A stretch of 64,000 bases of DNA, taken from positions 1 to 64,000 of the forward strand of contig JANORP010000005.1 in NCBI GenBank assembly GCA_031415375.1, written 5' to 3'. Each line of letters begins with the position of its first letter. The first letter of the stretch is position 1. This stretch comes from JADKCL01 sp031415375 (GTDB taxonomy: Bacteria; Bacteroidota; Bacteroidia; J057; JADKCL01). A model generated the notes under the pieces. That model did not search any database. It saw only the letters and a program-made list of their open reading frames with translations, and was not told where the DNA came from. Below, piece by piece: positions 16,689 to 26,068 of this stretch. The position numbers and the translations under genes are program-made.

Positions 16689-18491
16689 TTAACCACCAAG
16701 ATCATTCACCAAAACAGCAACAATCATTGCTTGTCGAGCAACAATAAAGGCTTCATTCATCAACACTTTGTCCGCGGCCAAGTCTCTCGTCATTGCCAAT
16801 TTCGTTTGTGCATAAACTTTACGCTTATCCTTAAAATCGAAGTTTTTGGCTTTGGAATTCATGCTCTGTGTAAGCAACGTAAGGTTACCTAAGCAGTTGA
16901 GGTATTGTTTTCGAAAGCCTATGGAAAAATCTTGCGTCCAATTCGAATCAGGGCTTGGGTTTTGAGGGATAATATGCTCCAAGGTTGCGATTCCAAAATC
17001 CAGCGATTGCTCTATAATGTCCTGCGGCGTTTGATTCTCCAATGCCCAATAATATCTAACCATCAAAAGTTTTGCAGTCTCAATGTCCTTGGGATCATTG
17101 AGCCTGCGTTTGAGATCAAATCCTTGGGCGATTTCTTGCGCTAGGGCGGCAAGTGCATCGTCGTATCTGCCTGTATTGAGGTCTTTGACCGTAGCGTAGA
17201 TGAGGCTAGCGCGAAAGCGGTTGTTGGGTTCCAACCGCACAAACAAAACATAGCGTTCAAGTGCTCTGACAAAAGCCAATTGCTGCCCCTTGTCGCTCAC
17301 ATTGCGAAACAGTGCCATCAATAGATTCAAGACGTAGGTGGCGTTCCCGCTGTTCATCAAAAATTGTATCCTGTTTCGCAGTTGTTTGTCGGGAAACTGC
17401 AGGTGTACAATCTCAGTGTAAATCTCAAGGCTGTGCTCAATATCTTCGTAAAAAAGCTCTACCCTAGACTTCGCGAGTGTATCTTCAAATCCACGATTGA
17501 ATATACTTTTCTTCAGTTCATTGAAAGCCGTGAATTCTTGGTTTTTCCCCAATTTGCTTTCGACGTAGCGATTGATAAAATCTGGCCGAAAATCGTGATC
17601 ATCCTCCAAAACTCTCCACTTTTGGTTGGGATCCAATGTTGCATAGCGCTCAGGAGATCTTGCCTTGAGCGCACTAAACTCCTTAATCAAAAAATTCCGG
17701 AAAAGATCCTTGTTGGACAGCGGAAGGCCCCGGTTATTGAGAATTTCGAAAATATGATAGGAGTCCTCAAATGTCGGGGATTGAATGCGTATGAGCGTCA
17801 CTTTATATTTAAGAAATTCTATGAATTCATTGAGCTGTAAGGCTAATTCGTAGGTAAGAATTCCCGCAAACAAAAACTTCTCCCGTAGTTGGTCAATCAA
17901 GAACTCACGGTTATTGAAAAAGCGTGCCGAAACAGTCTTTTGTTCCTCTGTCGCCTCTCGCAGGTTGAGTTGAGAGATATCACCGCACTCCATCACTGTC
18001 TTCAAGACATCATCATAGTCAAACCCACCAAGCCGCGCGATCTTTACTTTTTTCTCCTGGAGAATGGCACCAAATATTTTCTTATTGAATACCAGTGAAT
18101 CGATGACGGCCTCAGCATCTCTGATGAAGTTTTGCAATTCCTCTACACGCCCTTCCTCAAGTTGTTTCTTTGCACCCACTTCTGCGAGCAGGCACTTGAT
18201 CGCAACAAACAATATCGTAAGCGTTGTAAGTCGTTGTTGCCCATCCACAACTTCAAACTCCCGTTTGACCGTTTCATCCCCGATCACGACCATAGATCCC
18301 ATGAAATAAATTCCGGAATCCTTGCTTTCGAAAAACTCGATCAGATCTTGCCACACCACATTGACCTGATTGTTTTTGTCGCTCTTGCCGATGCAATCCC
18401 ATGAATAGGGACGTTGATATTCCGGGATGACGTAGGTGATGCCATCTCCGAAAAAATCATTCAAAACCTTTTGCTCAGGAATAAATTTCAT
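16689..18491 (-). CDS. GmrSD-type defence nuclease (DUF262 + DUF1524)
   Basis: The 600-aa protein has an N-terminal DUF262 (GmrS/ParB-like NTPase) domain with PEYQRPYSW at residues 23-31 and DGQQRL at 83-88. Its C-terminal DUF1524 (GmrD) domain has an HNH-like nuclease motif, LEHIIPQN from residue 504, then LGNLTLLTQSMNSKAKN. Fused proteins of this type are NTP-dependent type IV restriction enzymes (GmrSD, and related BrxU) that attack phage DNA with modified bases. The N-terminal and nuclease signatures are both present and the gene looks intact. It stands alone, convergent with the gene before it, so it probably acts as a single-gene system; the modification it recognises cannot be predicted. 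Confidence 0.88.
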   Translation of the reverse strand: MKFIPEQKVLNDFFGDGITYVIPEYQRPYSWDCIGKSDKNNQVNVVWQDLIEFFESKDSGIYFMGSMVVIGDETVKREFEVVDGQQRLTTLTILFVAIKCLLAEVGAKKQLEEGRVEELQNFIRDAEAVIDSLVFNKKIFGAILQEKKVKIARLGGFDYDDVLKTVMECGDISQLNLREATEEQKTVSARFFNNREFLIDQLREKFLFAGILTYELALQLNEFIEFLKYKVTLIRIQSPTFEDSYHIFEILNNRGLPLSNKDLFRNFLIKEFSALKARSPERYATLDPNQKWRVLEDDHDFRPDFINRYVESKLGKNQEFTAFNELKKSIFNRGFEDTLAKSRVELFYEDIEHSLEIYTEIVHLQFPDKQLRNRIQFLMNSGNATYVLNLLMALFRNVSDKGQQLAFVRALERYVLFVRLEPNNRFRASLIYATVKDLNTGRYDDALAALAQEIAQGFDLKRRLNDPKDIETAKLLMVRYYWALENQTPQDIIEQSLDFGIATLEHIIPQNPSPDSNWTQDFSIGFRKQYLNCLGNLTLLTQSMNSKAKNFDFKDKRKVYAQTKLAMTRDLAADKVLMNEAFIVARQAMIVAVLVNDLGG

Positions 18492-18560
18492 ATCAGAACG
18501 ACAAGCTAAGCGCTACGAATTTCGCAAATTTTGCGTTGATCGACAAACGGCTGCGATGGC

Positions 18561-19274
18561 TCAATTCGGATACCCTGGATCCAACTCTGCCTGCTTGGCG
18601 AGCATCTCGGTGCGCACGCGCTCTACGAGGGCGGGCACATCCTCTGGCGTCATCCCGACCGTGGAGATGGGTGCTAAAAAATGCTGGGTGATGATGCCTG
18701 GCCATATTTTGCCAAACTTGGCTTGGGGCATTACGCGGCGGGCATTGATGGTGACGATGGGCAAGAGGGGCACTTGGGTCGCGACTGCGAGCTTGAAGGC
18801 ACCGTCAAAGAAGGGCTGCATGGGTTCTTGAGTGCGGTTTTGGGTCCCCTCGGGGTAGATCATCAGTGTCTCGCCAAGGGTGATGCTCTCGACCATGCGC
18901 TCATAGCTTGCCTTGCGGCTTTCGGGGCTGCTGCGATCGACCATGACGCCAGATGTCTTGAAGATGAAGCCCATGATCGGCACCTTGAGCAACTCGCGCT
19001 TGGCAAGCGTGCGAAAGGGCGCGCGAATGTTCACATAAGACACGGGCGTATCTAGGAAGCTGTTGTGGTTGGTGACCATGACCATGGGTTGCTGCCCATA
19101 TTCATCTTTCCAACCCGTCTTGCGAAAGCGCAAGCCACAAATCATGCCCCAAAACCAAGCCCACGCACCCAAAATGCGATCGCTGTAGGGCAATGCCTTG
19201 CGACGCGACATGAGCTTGCCCCAGAGCAGGAAAAAAAATGCCCACATCATCGTCGAAATGAAGGTCGTCGCCAC
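18561..19274 (-). CDS. plsC: 1-acyl-sn-glycerol-3-phosphate acyltransferase
   Basis: The 237-aa membrane-associated protein of the PlsC family has the catalytic NHxxxxD box (NHNSFLD at residues 69-75) and the substrate-binding YPEGTQNRTQE box. It should transfer a fatty-acyl chain to lysophosphatidic acid to make phosphatidic acid, the precursor of membrane phospholipids. The hydrophobic N-terminus (WAFFFLLWG) anchors it. It starts 42 bases after the stop of the aminopeptidase gene, same strand, and may share its transcript, although the two functions are unrelated. Confidence 0.9.
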   Translation of the reverse strand: MATTFISTMMWAFFFLLWGKLMSRRKALPYSDRILGAWAWFWGMICGLRFRKTGWKDEYGQQPMVMVTNHNSFLDTPVSYVNIRAPFRTLAKRELLKVPIMGFIFKTSGVMVDRSSPESRKASYERMVESITLGETLMIYPEGTQNRTQEPMQPFFDGAFKLAVATQVPLLPIVTINARRVMPQAKFGKIWPGIITQHFLAPISTVGMTPEDVPALVERVRTEMLAKQAELDPGYPN

Positions 19275-19316
19275 CCAGACGACATAGATTTTTTGGATGA
19301 TCTTTTTGATAAGCGC

Positions 19317-21680
19317 TTACCTTTCTATCAATATGCGTTGGCTGCCGACGCGGCCTGCCTCGTCTCGTACCGTGACCAGGTACCAGCCAGACGCAAGATA
19401 AGCCTTTTCCAGCGCAACGGTCGCCTGATTTTCGATGGTGGATTCATGCACTAGGCGCCCCTCGCCATCGCACATCCTGACCTCATAAGTGCCCGTCGGC
19501 ATCGGGAGTTCCAAGGTAAATCGCCCATCGTTGGGGTTGGGATAGATCTTGAGGTCCAATGCTAGCGGCTGCTCAGCGGCGGCAGCAAAATTCTCATACG
19601 TCCCCAGTGCATATTCTCCCTGCAACAGATCCAAGGCCACGATATTTCCGATCTTGTCGTTGGGGCTGCCCATGTTGCGCACGACGCCGGTCACCTCCTG
19701 CCAATCAAAGGCCGCCGATGGACGGTAAAACAAGATCAAGGAATCTTCGCCGTTGGTCATCCACGTGTGGTCGAGGAGACCTGCCGTCGATGACGCCGTG
19801 CCGTTGTAGTAAAATTTGCCTTGCGCATGAAATCCGCTAGGGAAAATGCCCCGCACGCTCCAATACCTCGAATTGCTGATTTTGATGCCGGGCCTAGGGG
19901 TCCAAAAAATGTCTGGCGAGACCCAGTTGTGGGTGACTTGCACCCATGCACTATCGGTGATGGCATCGACTGTGGCGTCAAACCAAGTATTTGGAAAGGC
20001 ATTTGCGCCAATGGTCTTGATGGTCCTGTAATTGTCGGTCGTGGCATCTGCGACCCACTCCTCGGGATCGATGATCACGGCAACGGTTGGAAACGCGTGA
20101 CCGATGTGGACAGAATCCGTAGGGCCTGTGATCACCACCGTTGTATCCAAACGCTCCCAATTGGCACCCAACAAGCGGATCGGCACGACCAAGGAATCGC
20201 TATAAACGCTGGCAGTACCCTTGAACCGTTGTCGAAAGAACATATAGGTATGGTCCAATCCGCCGGCATAGGTGTAAAACGAATCGAGCGAGACATGTAC
20301 AAAGCCGCCTTGGTGTACCCAGGAATCAAAAAAGTTTTGCAGGTTGCGACCTGTGCTTGCCTCCAAACTCAGGCGCAAGCTGTCACTGTTCACATGTGAC
20401 CAGCGGTAGGTATTGAGGTATTGGGTGATGGCAGGAAAAAATGCGGCATCGCGCAGCTGCCCACGTAGGCTATGCGCGACGAGGGCGCCGCGGCTATAGG
20501 TCGTGCGCCCGTATGTGTAGGCATGTGGCATGGCCGAGAGGGCTTGATATCCGCCATCCTCGACATAGGCGCGCCGCAAAACATCGCTGTGCGTGCTGCG
20601 ATTGTAGTTTTTGTAGGCCCCAAAACTATAGGCGGCCTCCATGAAGATGGATTCGCAGTAGCTGGCCCAACCCTCATTGAGCCACATTTCGCCTTCCTCT
20701 TCACAGGTCACGAGGTCGCCAAACCAGTGATGGCTCGCCTCGTGGGCCCAGATCGTCTCGTAGGCTTGCCCTTGGCTCAGCAGCACCCGTGGATAGGCAA
20801 TGTTGGTGGCATGCTCCATTGCGCCCACGCTACCATTGGTCGGCTGATTCACAATCACATAGCCCAGCCGCTCCCAGGCATAGGGGCCAAACCTGTTTTC
20901 AAAGGCCGCAATGCCCGTGAGGAGGCGTTGCGCTTGCGTTTTGGCTGAGGTGGTATCACCGCCAAGGGCATAGATATCATAGGGCAATGTATCGCCAGAA
21001 ATACTCACAAACGAACGCGCAACATGGACGTAGGGCGCGACGGCAAAGCTGGCAAGATAGGTCGGGATATTGTCCCTGAGCTTCCAATGCTGGGTTTTGC
21101 TAGCGCCACCACTGCTGGTCGTCGATTGCAATGTGCCGTTGCAAATGGCCATCAGGCTGCTATCGACACGCATATAGAAATCGAAATAGGCACGATCGAC
21201 AAAGTTGTCTTTGCAGGGAAACCAGCTGCGTCCATAGACATGCGGATCGGTCGTGAGGCCCACGCCGAGATTGAAGATGGCATTCGTGACGAAATACACG
21301 CCACCAAATCCGCCGGCGTCGAGCGCACTGCGGCCTTGGTACCAGACGGTGACATCGACCGAGTCACCAAGGGCGGGGGCGGCGGCTGGATGGATGGCCA
21401 GCAGGGTGTCATTGTAAGAATAGGGTGCAGAGACGCCCCCGACCTTCACACTATCGACTTGGTAGCGCAGCAGGTCGAGGGTGATGGAGGAAAGGCTAGG
21501 AACCGTCGCGACCATGCGCACCACTGTGTGGGCATGGATTGTTTTGAGCGCCGTGGTATTGACCATCGTATCCACATGGATTGCATAGTGGATCACGTCG
21601 AGCGAATCGGAATTGCTGGCTTGCAAAAGGGAGCCAAACAAGAGCAAAACAAACATCAATAAATTGCGAGAAGGGTGCAT
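19317..21680 (-). CDS. Secreted M1-family metallopeptidase with T9SS sorting domain
   Basis: This 787-aa gluzincin has the zinc site HEASH at residues 313-317 and the third ligand Glu336, 18 residues after the second His (LNEGWAS). The aminopeptidase signature is GAMEH at 286-290, where many family members read GAMEN; the His form is common, to my knowledge, in bacterial surface M1 enzymes. There is a signal peptide at residues 1-21, and a T9SS C-terminal domain (KIYPNPNDG to QRILIER) shows that the enzyme is displayed on or released from the cell surface. The role is probably to trim peptides for nutrition. plsC lies downstream. Confidence 0.92.
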   Translation of the reverse strand: MHPSRNLLMFVLLLFGSLLQASNSDSLDVIHYAIHVDTMVNTTALKTIHAHTVVRMVATVPSLSSITLDLLRYQVDSVKVGGVSAPYSYNDTLLAIHPAAAPALGDSVDVTVWYQGRSALDAGGFGGVYFVTNAIFNLGVGLTTDPHVYGRSWFPCKDNFVDRAYFDFYMRVDSSLMAICNGTLQSTTSSGGASKTQHWKLRDNIPTYLASFAVAPYVHVARSFVSISGDTLPYDIYALGGDTTSAKTQAQRLLTGIAAFENRFGPYAWERLGYVIVNQPTNGSVGAMEHATNIAYPRVLLSQGQAYETIWAHEASHHWFGDLVTCEEEGEMWLNEGWASYCESIFMEAAYSFGAYKNYNRSTHSDVLRRAYVEDGGYQALSAMPHAYTYGRTTYSRGALVAHSLRGQLRDAAFFPAITQYLNTYRWSHVNSDSLRLSLEASTGRNLQNFFDSWVHQGGFVHVSLDSFYTYAGGLDHTYMFFRQRFKGTASVYSDSLVVPIRLLGANWERLDTTVVITGPTDSVHIGHAFPTVAVIIDPEEWVADATTDNYRTIKTIGANAFPNTWFDATVDAITDSAWVQVTHNWVSPDIFWTPRPGIKISNSRYWSVRGIFPSGFHAQGKFYYNGTASSTAGLLDHTWMTNGEDSLILFYRPSAAFDWQEVTGVVRNMGSPNDKIGNIVALDLLQGEYALGTYENFAAAAEQPLALDLKIYPNPNDGRFTLELPMPTGTYEVRMCDGEGRLVHESTIENQATVALEKAYLASGWYLVTVRDEAGRVGSQRILIER

Positions 21681-21765
21681 TTTCTTTTTCCAATTGATGC
21701 CCCCAATTTAGCTAATAAAATCTAAATCAGGGAAACCGCTGTCGCGGAGAACAGCGCACAGGCAC

Positions 21766-23874
21766 TCAGGCGATGTCTTTCAAGAAGCCGTATTTTTTGC
21801 GGTATTGATCGAGGTAGGCCTTCACGCCTCTGTGCTCGGGCTTCTCCAATGCAGGGTCATTTTCAATCAGGGCAAACGCCGCCTCACGGGCGATCTCGAA
21901 TAGGTCGCCATCTTCAAGAAAATTGGCGAGGCGCAATTCTGGGATAAGCCCGCTCTGGCGGGTGCCTAGAAAGTCGCCGTGACCGCGCAGCTTGAGGTCG
22001 ATCTCAGCGATCTTGAAGCCATCGTGGGTATCGACCATGGCACGCAGCCGCTTTTTGGCATCGTCGCTCGTTTTGGAACCGCTCATGAGGATGCAATAAC
22101 TTTGGTCGGCCCCCCGCCCTACCCTGCCACGCAGCTGATGTAGCTGCGATAGCCCGAAACGGTTGGCATTTTCGATCACCATCACGGATGCATTGGGCAC
22201 ATCGACTCCCACCTCGATCACGGTCGTGGCGACCAAGATGCGCGTGTCGCCACGCTTGAAGCGCTGCATCTCAAAATCTTTGGCGTCTGATTTCATGCGC
22301 CCATGCACAATGCCGACCTTCTCGATGCCAAATCGCCGTGTGAGCGCCTCATAACCCTCTGTGACCGCGATCAAGTCCAGTTTCTCATTTTCCTCGACCA
22401 ATGGATAGACGACATAGACTTGCCGCCCCTCGTCGAGCTCCCTTTGCATGAAGCCAAAGACTTGCAGGCGCTGCGCCTCGGTGCGCACGGCGGTGATCAC
22501 TGGCTTGCGACCCGGCGGCAACTCATCGATCTTGCTCACGTCGATGTCCCCAAACAAGGTGAGGGCCAGCGTGCGCGGGATCGGCGTGGCCGTCATGACC
22601 ATGTTGTGAGGATTCAGATCGGCTTTGCCCCAAAGCTTGGCGCGTTGCATCACACCAAATTTGTGCTGCTCGTCCACGACCACCAGCCCAAGCCGCTTGA
22701 ACCGCACATGGTCCTCGATCAGGGCATGCGTGCCGACGAGGATGTCGATGACGCCTTCGCGCAATTCCAAAAGTAATTGCGTGCGCGCGGCGCCCTTGAC
22801 ACTGCCCGTGAGCATGGCCACTTTGAGCCCCATTGGGGCACAATAGGCTTTCATCTTGGAATAGTGCTGCTCGGCCAGGATCTCGGTAGGCGCCATCATC
22901 CCGGCCTGGAAGCCATTGTCGATCGCGAGCAAGATCGACATGAAGGCGACCATCGTCTTGCCCGACCCAACGTCACCTTGCACGAGGCGGTTCATCTGCA
23001 CAGGCCGCTTGAGATCGACCCTGATCTCACGCAAGACACGCTTTTGAGCGCCAGTGAGCTCAAAAGGAATGTGTTTCTCGTAAAATTCGGTGAAGTATTT
23101 GCCCACGACTGGAAATGGGTGGCTGGGACGCAGGGGCTGCTCCACCAATTTGCGATGGGCCATGATGAGCTGGAAGAAAAAAAACTCTTCAAACTTGAGC
23201 CGGTCTTGGGCCTTTTGGAGCATCTCGAAATCGTCGGGAATGTGAACTTGGTGAAAGGCATTCCGACGCGAGAGCAGGCCATATTTTTGCATGATCCATG
23301 GGGCTAGATTCTCATTGATCTCATCCTTGCCGAGTTCCATCATGCTCGCGACGATCGTCCTGAAACCCTTGGAGTCCAAGCCAGCGACCTTGAGTTTCTC
23401 GGTGCTGTTGTACAGTGGAATGATTTTGAGGCTGTTGAGCAGATCCTCTGGGCTTTTGCCTTTCTCGATCTCAGGATGGGCGATCTGTATGCTGCGCCCA
23501 AAGATGCGCGGGCTACCAAAAATCACGATTTCCTCGCCGATCTTGAGGCTTTCCTTGATGAATTTGATGCTCTTGAACCAGACGAGTTCGACGGTGCCCG
23601 ACCCATCTGAGAATGTGGCATTGAGGCGCATTCCCTTGGTCCCTTTGGCCTCTTCGATCTCGGTGATCTTGCCTAGCAAGGTGACCTGCGCCATTTCTGA
23701 GCGGATGTCACGGATGCGATGCACCTCTGAGCGATCCACATATTTGCGGGGGAAATAGCTCAGGAGATCTCCATAGACCATGATGCCCACCTCGCTGTTG
23801 AGCAACTCGGCACGTTTGGGACCCACCTTTTTGAGATACGTGATTTCCTGCTTCCAGAAATTGAACACCGCCAT
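21766..23874 (-). CDS. recG: ATP-dependent DNA helicase RecG
   Basis: The protein has 702 aa from the ATG at 23874; a start at 23913 adds 13 residues that do not fit the family. The N-terminal wedge/OB-fold domain is followed by a superfamily 2 helicase core: Walker A GDVGSGKT at 300-307, DEQH at 401-404, TATPIPRTL (motif III), and QLRGRVGRG (motif VI), with the RecG-typical LRGHGDFLGTRQSG near the end. RecG remodels stalled forks and migrates Holliday junctions. Length is a little over the E. coli protein's. It is monocistronic in appearance. Confidence 0.97.
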   Translation of the reverse strand: MAVFNFWKQEITYLKKVGPKRAELLNSEVGIMVYGDLLSYFPRKYVDRSEVHRIRDIRSEMAQVTLLGKITEIEEAKGTKGMRLNATFSDGSGTVELVWFKSIKFIKESLKIGEEIVIFGSPRIFGRSIQIAHPEIEKGKSPEDLLNSLKIIPLYNSTEKLKVAGLDSKGFRTIVASMMELGKDEINENLAPWIMQKYGLLSRRNAFHQVHIPDDFEMLQKAQDRLKFEEFFFFQLIMAHRKLVEQPLRPSHPFPVVGKYFTEFYEKHIPFELTGAQKRVLREIRVDLKRPVQMNRLVQGDVGSGKTMVAFMSILLAIDNGFQAGMMAPTEILAEQHYSKMKAYCAPMGLKVAMLTGSVKGAARTQLLLELREGVIDILVGTHALIEDHVRFKRLGLVVVDEQHKFGVMQRAKLWGKADLNPHNMVMTATPIPRTLALTLFGDIDVSKIDELPPGRKPVITAVRTEAQRLQVFGFMQRELDEGRQVYVVYPLVEENEKLDLIAVTEGYEALTRRFGIEKVGIVHGRMKSDAKDFEMQRFKRGDTRILVATTVIEVGVDVPNASVMVIENANRFGLSQLHQLRGRVGRGADQSYCILMSGSKTSDDAKKRLRAMVDTHDGFKIAEIDLKLRGHGDFLGTRQSGLIPELRLANFLEDGDLFEIAREAAFALIENDPALEKPEHRGVKAYLDQYRKKYGFLKDIA

Positions 23875-24004
23875 GGGGGGCAAAATTAGCAAATTTGGCG
23901 ATGGCCCATCCACGATAGGGCGAAGTTACTCGCCAATCCAAGGCCACATTGACCTAAATTGAAGTCAGGGAGCGATGCTGGATAGGATGAGGGGAAATGA
24001 AACT

Positions 24005-24334
24005 TCAGCCTAGAAATAGCCCACAATTGGGACAATCGACCTCGCCCCTGGAGACTTTGGCGTCGCAAGCGGGGCATTGAGCGGGCATGTTGGCCAAGTG
24101 CACATCAAATATTTCCATCAGGCTTTCCTCTGCCTGCTCCTTGAGTTCACTGGGAATGAAGAACTGCATCGGACCGCTCAAGCCCATGGCTGCATCGCCA
24201 TAGATGCCATACAAATTGTCTCCCCGCATACAATAAGGGAGTCGTGCACGGTCAAGCAACATTTGTATGCGAATCGATTCCCCAAGGTTGGAGGCGCTGG
24301 CAATCGGAAACAAAACTATCCTTTGCTCAGCCAT
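24005..24334 (-). CDS. DUF2007 domain protein with C-terminal zinc ribbon
   Basis: The 109-aa protein has residues 5-80 in the DUF2007 ('putative prokaryotic signal transducing protein') pattern: an alpha-beta sandwich resembling PII-like folds with SNLGESIRIQMLLDRA and GPMQFFIPSELKEQAEESL. The C-terminus has two CxxC pairs (CPAC and CPNC) that would bind one zinc. Function is unknown; zinc ribbons usually mediate protein or nucleic acid contacts. It starts 6 bases after the lipoprotein gene, so they form one operon. Confidence 0.82.
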   Translation of the reverse strand: MAEQRIVLFPIASASNLGESIRIQMLLDRARLPYCMRGDNLYGIYGDAAMGLSGPMQFFIPSELKEQAEESLMEIFDVHLANMPAQCPACDAKVSRGEVDCPNCGLFLG

Positions 24335-24340
24335 GGCACA

Positions 24341-24790
24341 TCAGCGGATAATCGTAACAGGCGTCGTTTCAATCACATTGCTATGATTACCAGCCCGATC
24401 CACGATATAGACCCGAAACGTCAAAGGCTCCTCGGCGATATGCCAAGGTGGGGTGAACAAGGAAATGGAGATCTCGCCTTGGATCGACGGTTTGCGTGTC
24501 TTGGGTGTAATGCTTGAAAAGTGGTAGCCACTGAAACGCCCCGTATTGTTGGCGAAAGCTGGACGCATGTCCTCCACAAAGATATTTGTGACGACATCGC
24601 CGATATATCCTAAATCACCATCTCCATCTTGATAATGAAAGGTAAGCGAAAGCTCATCTGCCGAATTCTGTGTCGGTGTTGGCGGCGTGAGGCTCAGAAA
24701 TGTAATGGCAGGCTCGTTGGGAAAAACGGGCTTGTCATCGCAGGCGAAGAGCAGCAAAAATGCAAGTGGTATGAGGAGTGACTTTTTCAA
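24341..24790 (-). CDS. Small lipoprotein with Ig-like body
   Basis: The 149-aa protein has a lipoprotein signal, KKSLLIPLAFLLLFAC, with the lipid-bearing Cys near residue 17. The start codon read here is TTG at 24790; there is no in-frame ATG close by. The body is a single beta-sandwich domain with a DGDGDLG loop and a C-terminal strand DRAGNHSNVIETTPVTI typical of Bacteroidota outer-membrane lipoproteins. Co-transcribed with the DUF2007 gene. No function can be given. Confidence 0.72.
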   Translation of the reverse strand: MKKSLLIPLAFLLLFACDDKPVFPNEPAITFLSLTPPTPTQNSADELSLTFHYQDGDGDLGYIGDVVTNIFVEDMRPAFANNTGRFSGYHFSSITPKTRKPSIQGEISISLFTPPWHIAEEPLTFRVYIVDRAGNHSNVIETTPVTIIR

Positions 24791-24920
24791 TGCACAATTC
24801 TTTCAGGTTCAATTTACGGAGAATCTCCGCAAGCACAACACTCCTGTGAAAAACGTAAAAAACTTTCTATTGTTGCGTCCAGATTCGAGAAACTTGGCCT
24901 TTGTCTGCTAGCGGGCAGGC

Positions 24921-25859
24921 CTACTCGTAAGGGATCATTTCAAAACTACCCAAACCTAGATCGACAATGATCGTCATGGCCTCTTGGGAGTGCAATTTAT
25001 AGGAATGGCTGGTAAAGGTATTGTCGCTGGTGTGGACAAACCCGTCAGGAATCTGTGCCGATGAGAATACAGTCCCGTTCACGACAATTTTGAGCGGTGC
25101 ATCTTGATGGACTAGGAGTGTGCATTTGCCAGCACCTACCCCGATATGCACGGTCGATTTTGTTTTCATCTCAGCGCCGACAACGATCTTGGTATCGCCA
25201 ATGCCATTTTCGATCGAGACCTGCTCGGCACGCGCCCAGTCGAGGTTGCGCACCACGATTTTGGACATGCCGCTGCTCACGTTGAGAAACTTCATCGGCA
25301 CAGCATTGGGTTTGGTATAGCTGATGAGGACGTCTGCTGCACCAGAGACAATTTCCAAAGCCATCATGCGCAGGTCGCTCAGGTCCAACCGTGCACTTCC
25401 ATAACCGAGATTCATTTTCATGGCCATTGGTGCGAGCGGGTCGGCAGCGATGTCCATGATATACTTGGCGGGATCGTCGTCGATCGTCATGCTCCCCGAG
25501 ACTTGGTAGCTCACGATCGAGTTGCTTGCACCACGCATGCTTGTCTGGCTCTGCGCACAATTTGATTTGGTCTGCGCACCCATCGAGATCGTAGTACGCA
25601 AGTGCTGCTGTGGTGTGGTGTCAATGTCACAAATCGGGAAGGGCTTGCCTGCGGGCAGGTGATAACGGGCTACGGTCACTGCGCCACCGCTACATGGCGC
25701 GGGAGCAATAAATGTCTGCCCCAGCGGCACTTGAATGAAGTATTCGTTCAGCTCAAAAAAACGACTTGTGGGGATTGTATCGGCGTGACCAGGCTTTTGG
25801 CAAAGGCCAACAGCAGGCAACAAAATAGACAATGTAGCACCCAATACGATCCGAAACAT
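24921..25859 (-). CDS. Exported beta-rich protein, possible 'toastrack' fold
   Basis: The 312-aa protein has a signal peptide (MFRIVLGATLSILLPAVG, cleavage near LCQ). The C-terminal half has regularly spaced strands with Gly turns (LGYGSARLDLSDLRM, VSSGMSKIVVRNLDW, ENGIGDTKIVVG, GVGAGKCTLLVHQ), the signature of right-handed beta stacks such as the DUF4097/LiaF 'toastrack' domain, usually found in envelope-stress proteins. The N-terminal third contains several Cys. There is no T9SS tail, so it is probably periplasmic. The family link is by pattern only. Confidence 0.65.
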   Translation of the reverse strand: MFRIVLGATLSILLPAVGLCQKPGHADTIPTSRFFELNEYFIQVPLGQTFIAPAPCSGGAVTVARYHLPAGKPFPICDIDTTPQQHLRTTISMGAQTKSNCAQSQTSMRGASNSIVSYQVSGSMTIDDDPAKYIMDIAADPLAPMAMKMNLGYGSARLDLSDLRMMALEIVSGAADVLISYTKPNAVPMKFLNVSSGMSKIVVRNLDWARAEQVSIENGIGDTKIVVGAEMKTKSTVHIGVGAGKCTLLVHQDAPLKIVVNGTVFSSAQIPDGFVHTSDNTFTSHSYKLHSQEAMTIIVDLGLGSFEMIPYE

Positions 25860-26005
25860 GGCTATACTTACGATCTAAATCCAATTAGGTTGGGGGTAGG
25901 TGTGAAAAAAAATGCACCTTTTTTCATTGATCGTCAAAGGGTACCGATGGCTGCCAAATACCTCGTCTTTCCCATCGTCCCTTTGCGAGGCAGGGGCTAC
26001 ACAAA

Positions 26006-26043
26006 ACCGCTGCCCTACAAATCCTAGATTGCGGGGCAGCGGT
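26006..26043 (-). terminator. Terminator after the 26069-27199 gene
   Basis: A perfect 10-bp stem (ACCGCTGCCC / GGGCAGCGGT) with an 18-base loop, followed on the minus strand by TTTTGTG, 26 bases past the stop codon. Confidence 0.8.
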
Positions 26044-26068
26044 CCATCGGAACCCTAAAATCTATTGG

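Noticed and set aside
21737..21756. Hairpin CGCTGT/ACAGCG upstream of the aminopeptidase and past recG
   Set aside because: Stem of 6 bp with no T run; too weak to call a terminator.
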